Both the position numbers and the translations under genes were made by a program. Positions 5,362-5,884 of a DNA stretch of 5,884 bases are shown here, piece after piece. Location: assembly GCA_013698135.1 (NCBI GenBank), contig JACCVM010000275.1, forward strand, positions 1 to 5,884, written 5' to 3'. Under the pieces are notes generated by a model. That model saw only the letters and a list, made by a program, of their open reading frames with translations. It was not told where the DNA came from and did not search any database. The DNA comes from Euzebyaceae bacterium (GTDB taxonomy: Bacteria; Actinomycetota; Nitriliruptoria; Euzebyales; Egibacteraceae). Position 1 is the stretch's first letter. Each line of letters starts with the position of its first letter.

Positions 5362-5884
5362 ATGCGTTCCGACAACAAGTTCAGCCGCTGGCGTTGGTTG
5401 GCGGTCATGGCCGTGCTGGCCATGGTGGCGGCGGCCTGTGGCGGCTCGCCCAGTGGTGAAGGCAGCGAGGCCGGTGGCAGCGAGGCCGGCGGGAGTGAGG
5501 CCGGTGGCAGCGAGGCCGGCGCAAGCGAGCCGGCCGAAGGCAGCGCTGAGGCTACCGAGACCATGGTGTTCGGCACGTCGGCCGACCCGCTCGTACTCGA
5601 CGGCGCGCTGGTGTCCGACGGTGAGTCGCTGCGCGCCATCGACCAGATGTTCGAGGGCCTGGTGACGCTGGAGCCAGGCGGCACCGAGGTGGTGCCGGGC
5701 CTGGCCACCGACTGGGAGGTCTCCGACAACGGCCAGTCCTACACGTTCACCTTGCAGGAGGGCGTGACGTTCCACGACGGCGAGCCGTTCAACGCCGAGG
5801 CGGTGTGCTTCAACTTCGACCGCTGGTACAACTTCGAGGGCTCCTTCCAGAACCCGGCGGCGACCTACTACTGGCAGACGGTGT
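5362..5884 (+). CDS. ABC transporter substrate-binding lipoprotein, SBP_bac_5 family (3' end cut off)
   Basis: The first 174 residues of an extracellular solute-binding protein; the gene runs off the window and full family members are roughly 500-600 residues. The signal peptide has a basic start (RSDNKFSRWRW), a hydrophobic core (13-25) and a lipobox-like VAAAC with the lipidated Cys at 26. It is followed by a Ser/Gly/Glu/Ala linker (about 27-66) that tethers the domain to the membrane. The mature domain starts near 67 (TMVFGTSADP). It shows the family hallmarks VVPGLATDWEVSDNGQSYTF (110-129) and LQEGVTFHDGEPFNAEAVCF (131-150), then NFDRWYN. The family feeds peptide, nickel, opine and some sugar importers; the ligand cannot be predicted from this part. 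Permease and ATPase genes would be expected downstream. The gene diverges from the moxR operon. Confidence in family is high. Confidence 0.93.
   Translation, partial: MRSDNKFSRWRWLAVMAVLAMVAAACGGSPSGEGSEAGGSEAGGSEAGGSEAGASEPAEGSAEATETMVFGTSADPLVLDGALVSDGESLRAIDQMFEGLVTLEPGGTEVVPGLATDWEVSDNGQSYTFTLQEGVTFHDGEPFNAEAVCFNFDRWYNFEGSFQNPAATYYWQTV
5461..5520 (+). repeat. Four 15-base tandem repeats encoding GSEAG units
   Basis: Four consecutive 15-base units, each encoding Gly-Ser-Glu-Ala-Gly, differ only at a few third positions (GGC/GGG, AGC/AGT, GGT/GGC). A decayed fifth unit follows at 5521-5535 (Ala-Ser-Glu-Pro-Ala). They lie in the flexible linker after the lipidated cysteine. The unit length is a multiple of three, so copy-number change would lengthen or shorten the linker without a frameshift. 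Confidence 0.9.

Noticed and set aside
5111..5665. 184-codon plus-strand frame crossing the lipoprotein start
   Set aside because: It is out of frame with the lipoprotein, which has a clear ribosome-binding site, signal peptide, lipobox and SBP_bac_5 motifs.
5238..5775. Minus-strand frames with Pro/Ala/Ser repeats opposite the lipoprotein
   Set aside because: The repeats (LPPAS and similar) are just the complement of the GSEAG-coding tandem repeat. There is no ribosome-binding site.

Overview
The window is a gene-dense, high-GC stretch that most likely comes from an actinomycete (Actinomycetota). The grounds are strong G/C preference at third codon positions, a DUF3040 protein (a family essentially confined to that phylum), GTG starts, and a lipoprotein with an actinobacterial-looking signal peptide and Ser/Gly/Glu linker. 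Genus cannot be determined from the sequence.

Layout. At the left, a small two-helix membrane protein of the DUF3040 family (92-454, plus strand) runs tail-to-tail into a three-gene minus-strand operon: a MoxR-type AAA+ ATPase (5076 to 4081), a DUF58 membrane protein (4075 to 2822), and a TgpA-like transmembrane transglutaminase (2825 to 411). The operon is very compact. There are 5 bases between moxR and the DUF58 gene, a 4-base GTGA stop/start overlap between the DUF58 and transglutaminase genes, and the transglutaminase gene ends inside the last 44 bases of the DUF3040 gene. A 285-base divergent intergenic region (5077-5361) separates the operon from a plus-strand gene for a lipoprotein solute-binding protein of the SBP_bac_5 (peptide/nickel-type) ABC transporter family, which the window edge cuts after 174 codons.

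How the genes work together. MoxR / DUF58 / transglutaminase is a recurrent bacterial trio. The usual view is that the cytoplasmic MoxR ATPase acts as a chaperone or remodelling factor on the membrane-anchored DUF58 partner. The transglutaminase-core protein has its Cys-His-acid domain outside the membrane. Its substrate is unknown in most bacteria, though cell-envelope work is suspected. The lipoprotein is probably the first gene of a separate ABC uptake operon that continues beyond the window and has no evident functional tie to the trio.

Nothing here is clearly a new system. The items most worth checking are a possible H-type RNA pseudoknot just upstream of the lipoprotein ribosome-binding site, the antisense overlap of the transglutaminase and DUF3040 3' ends, and the 15-base tandem repeat in the lipoprotein linker. 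No RNA genes, insertion sequences, CRISPR arrays, attachment sites or convincing rho-independent terminators were seen.
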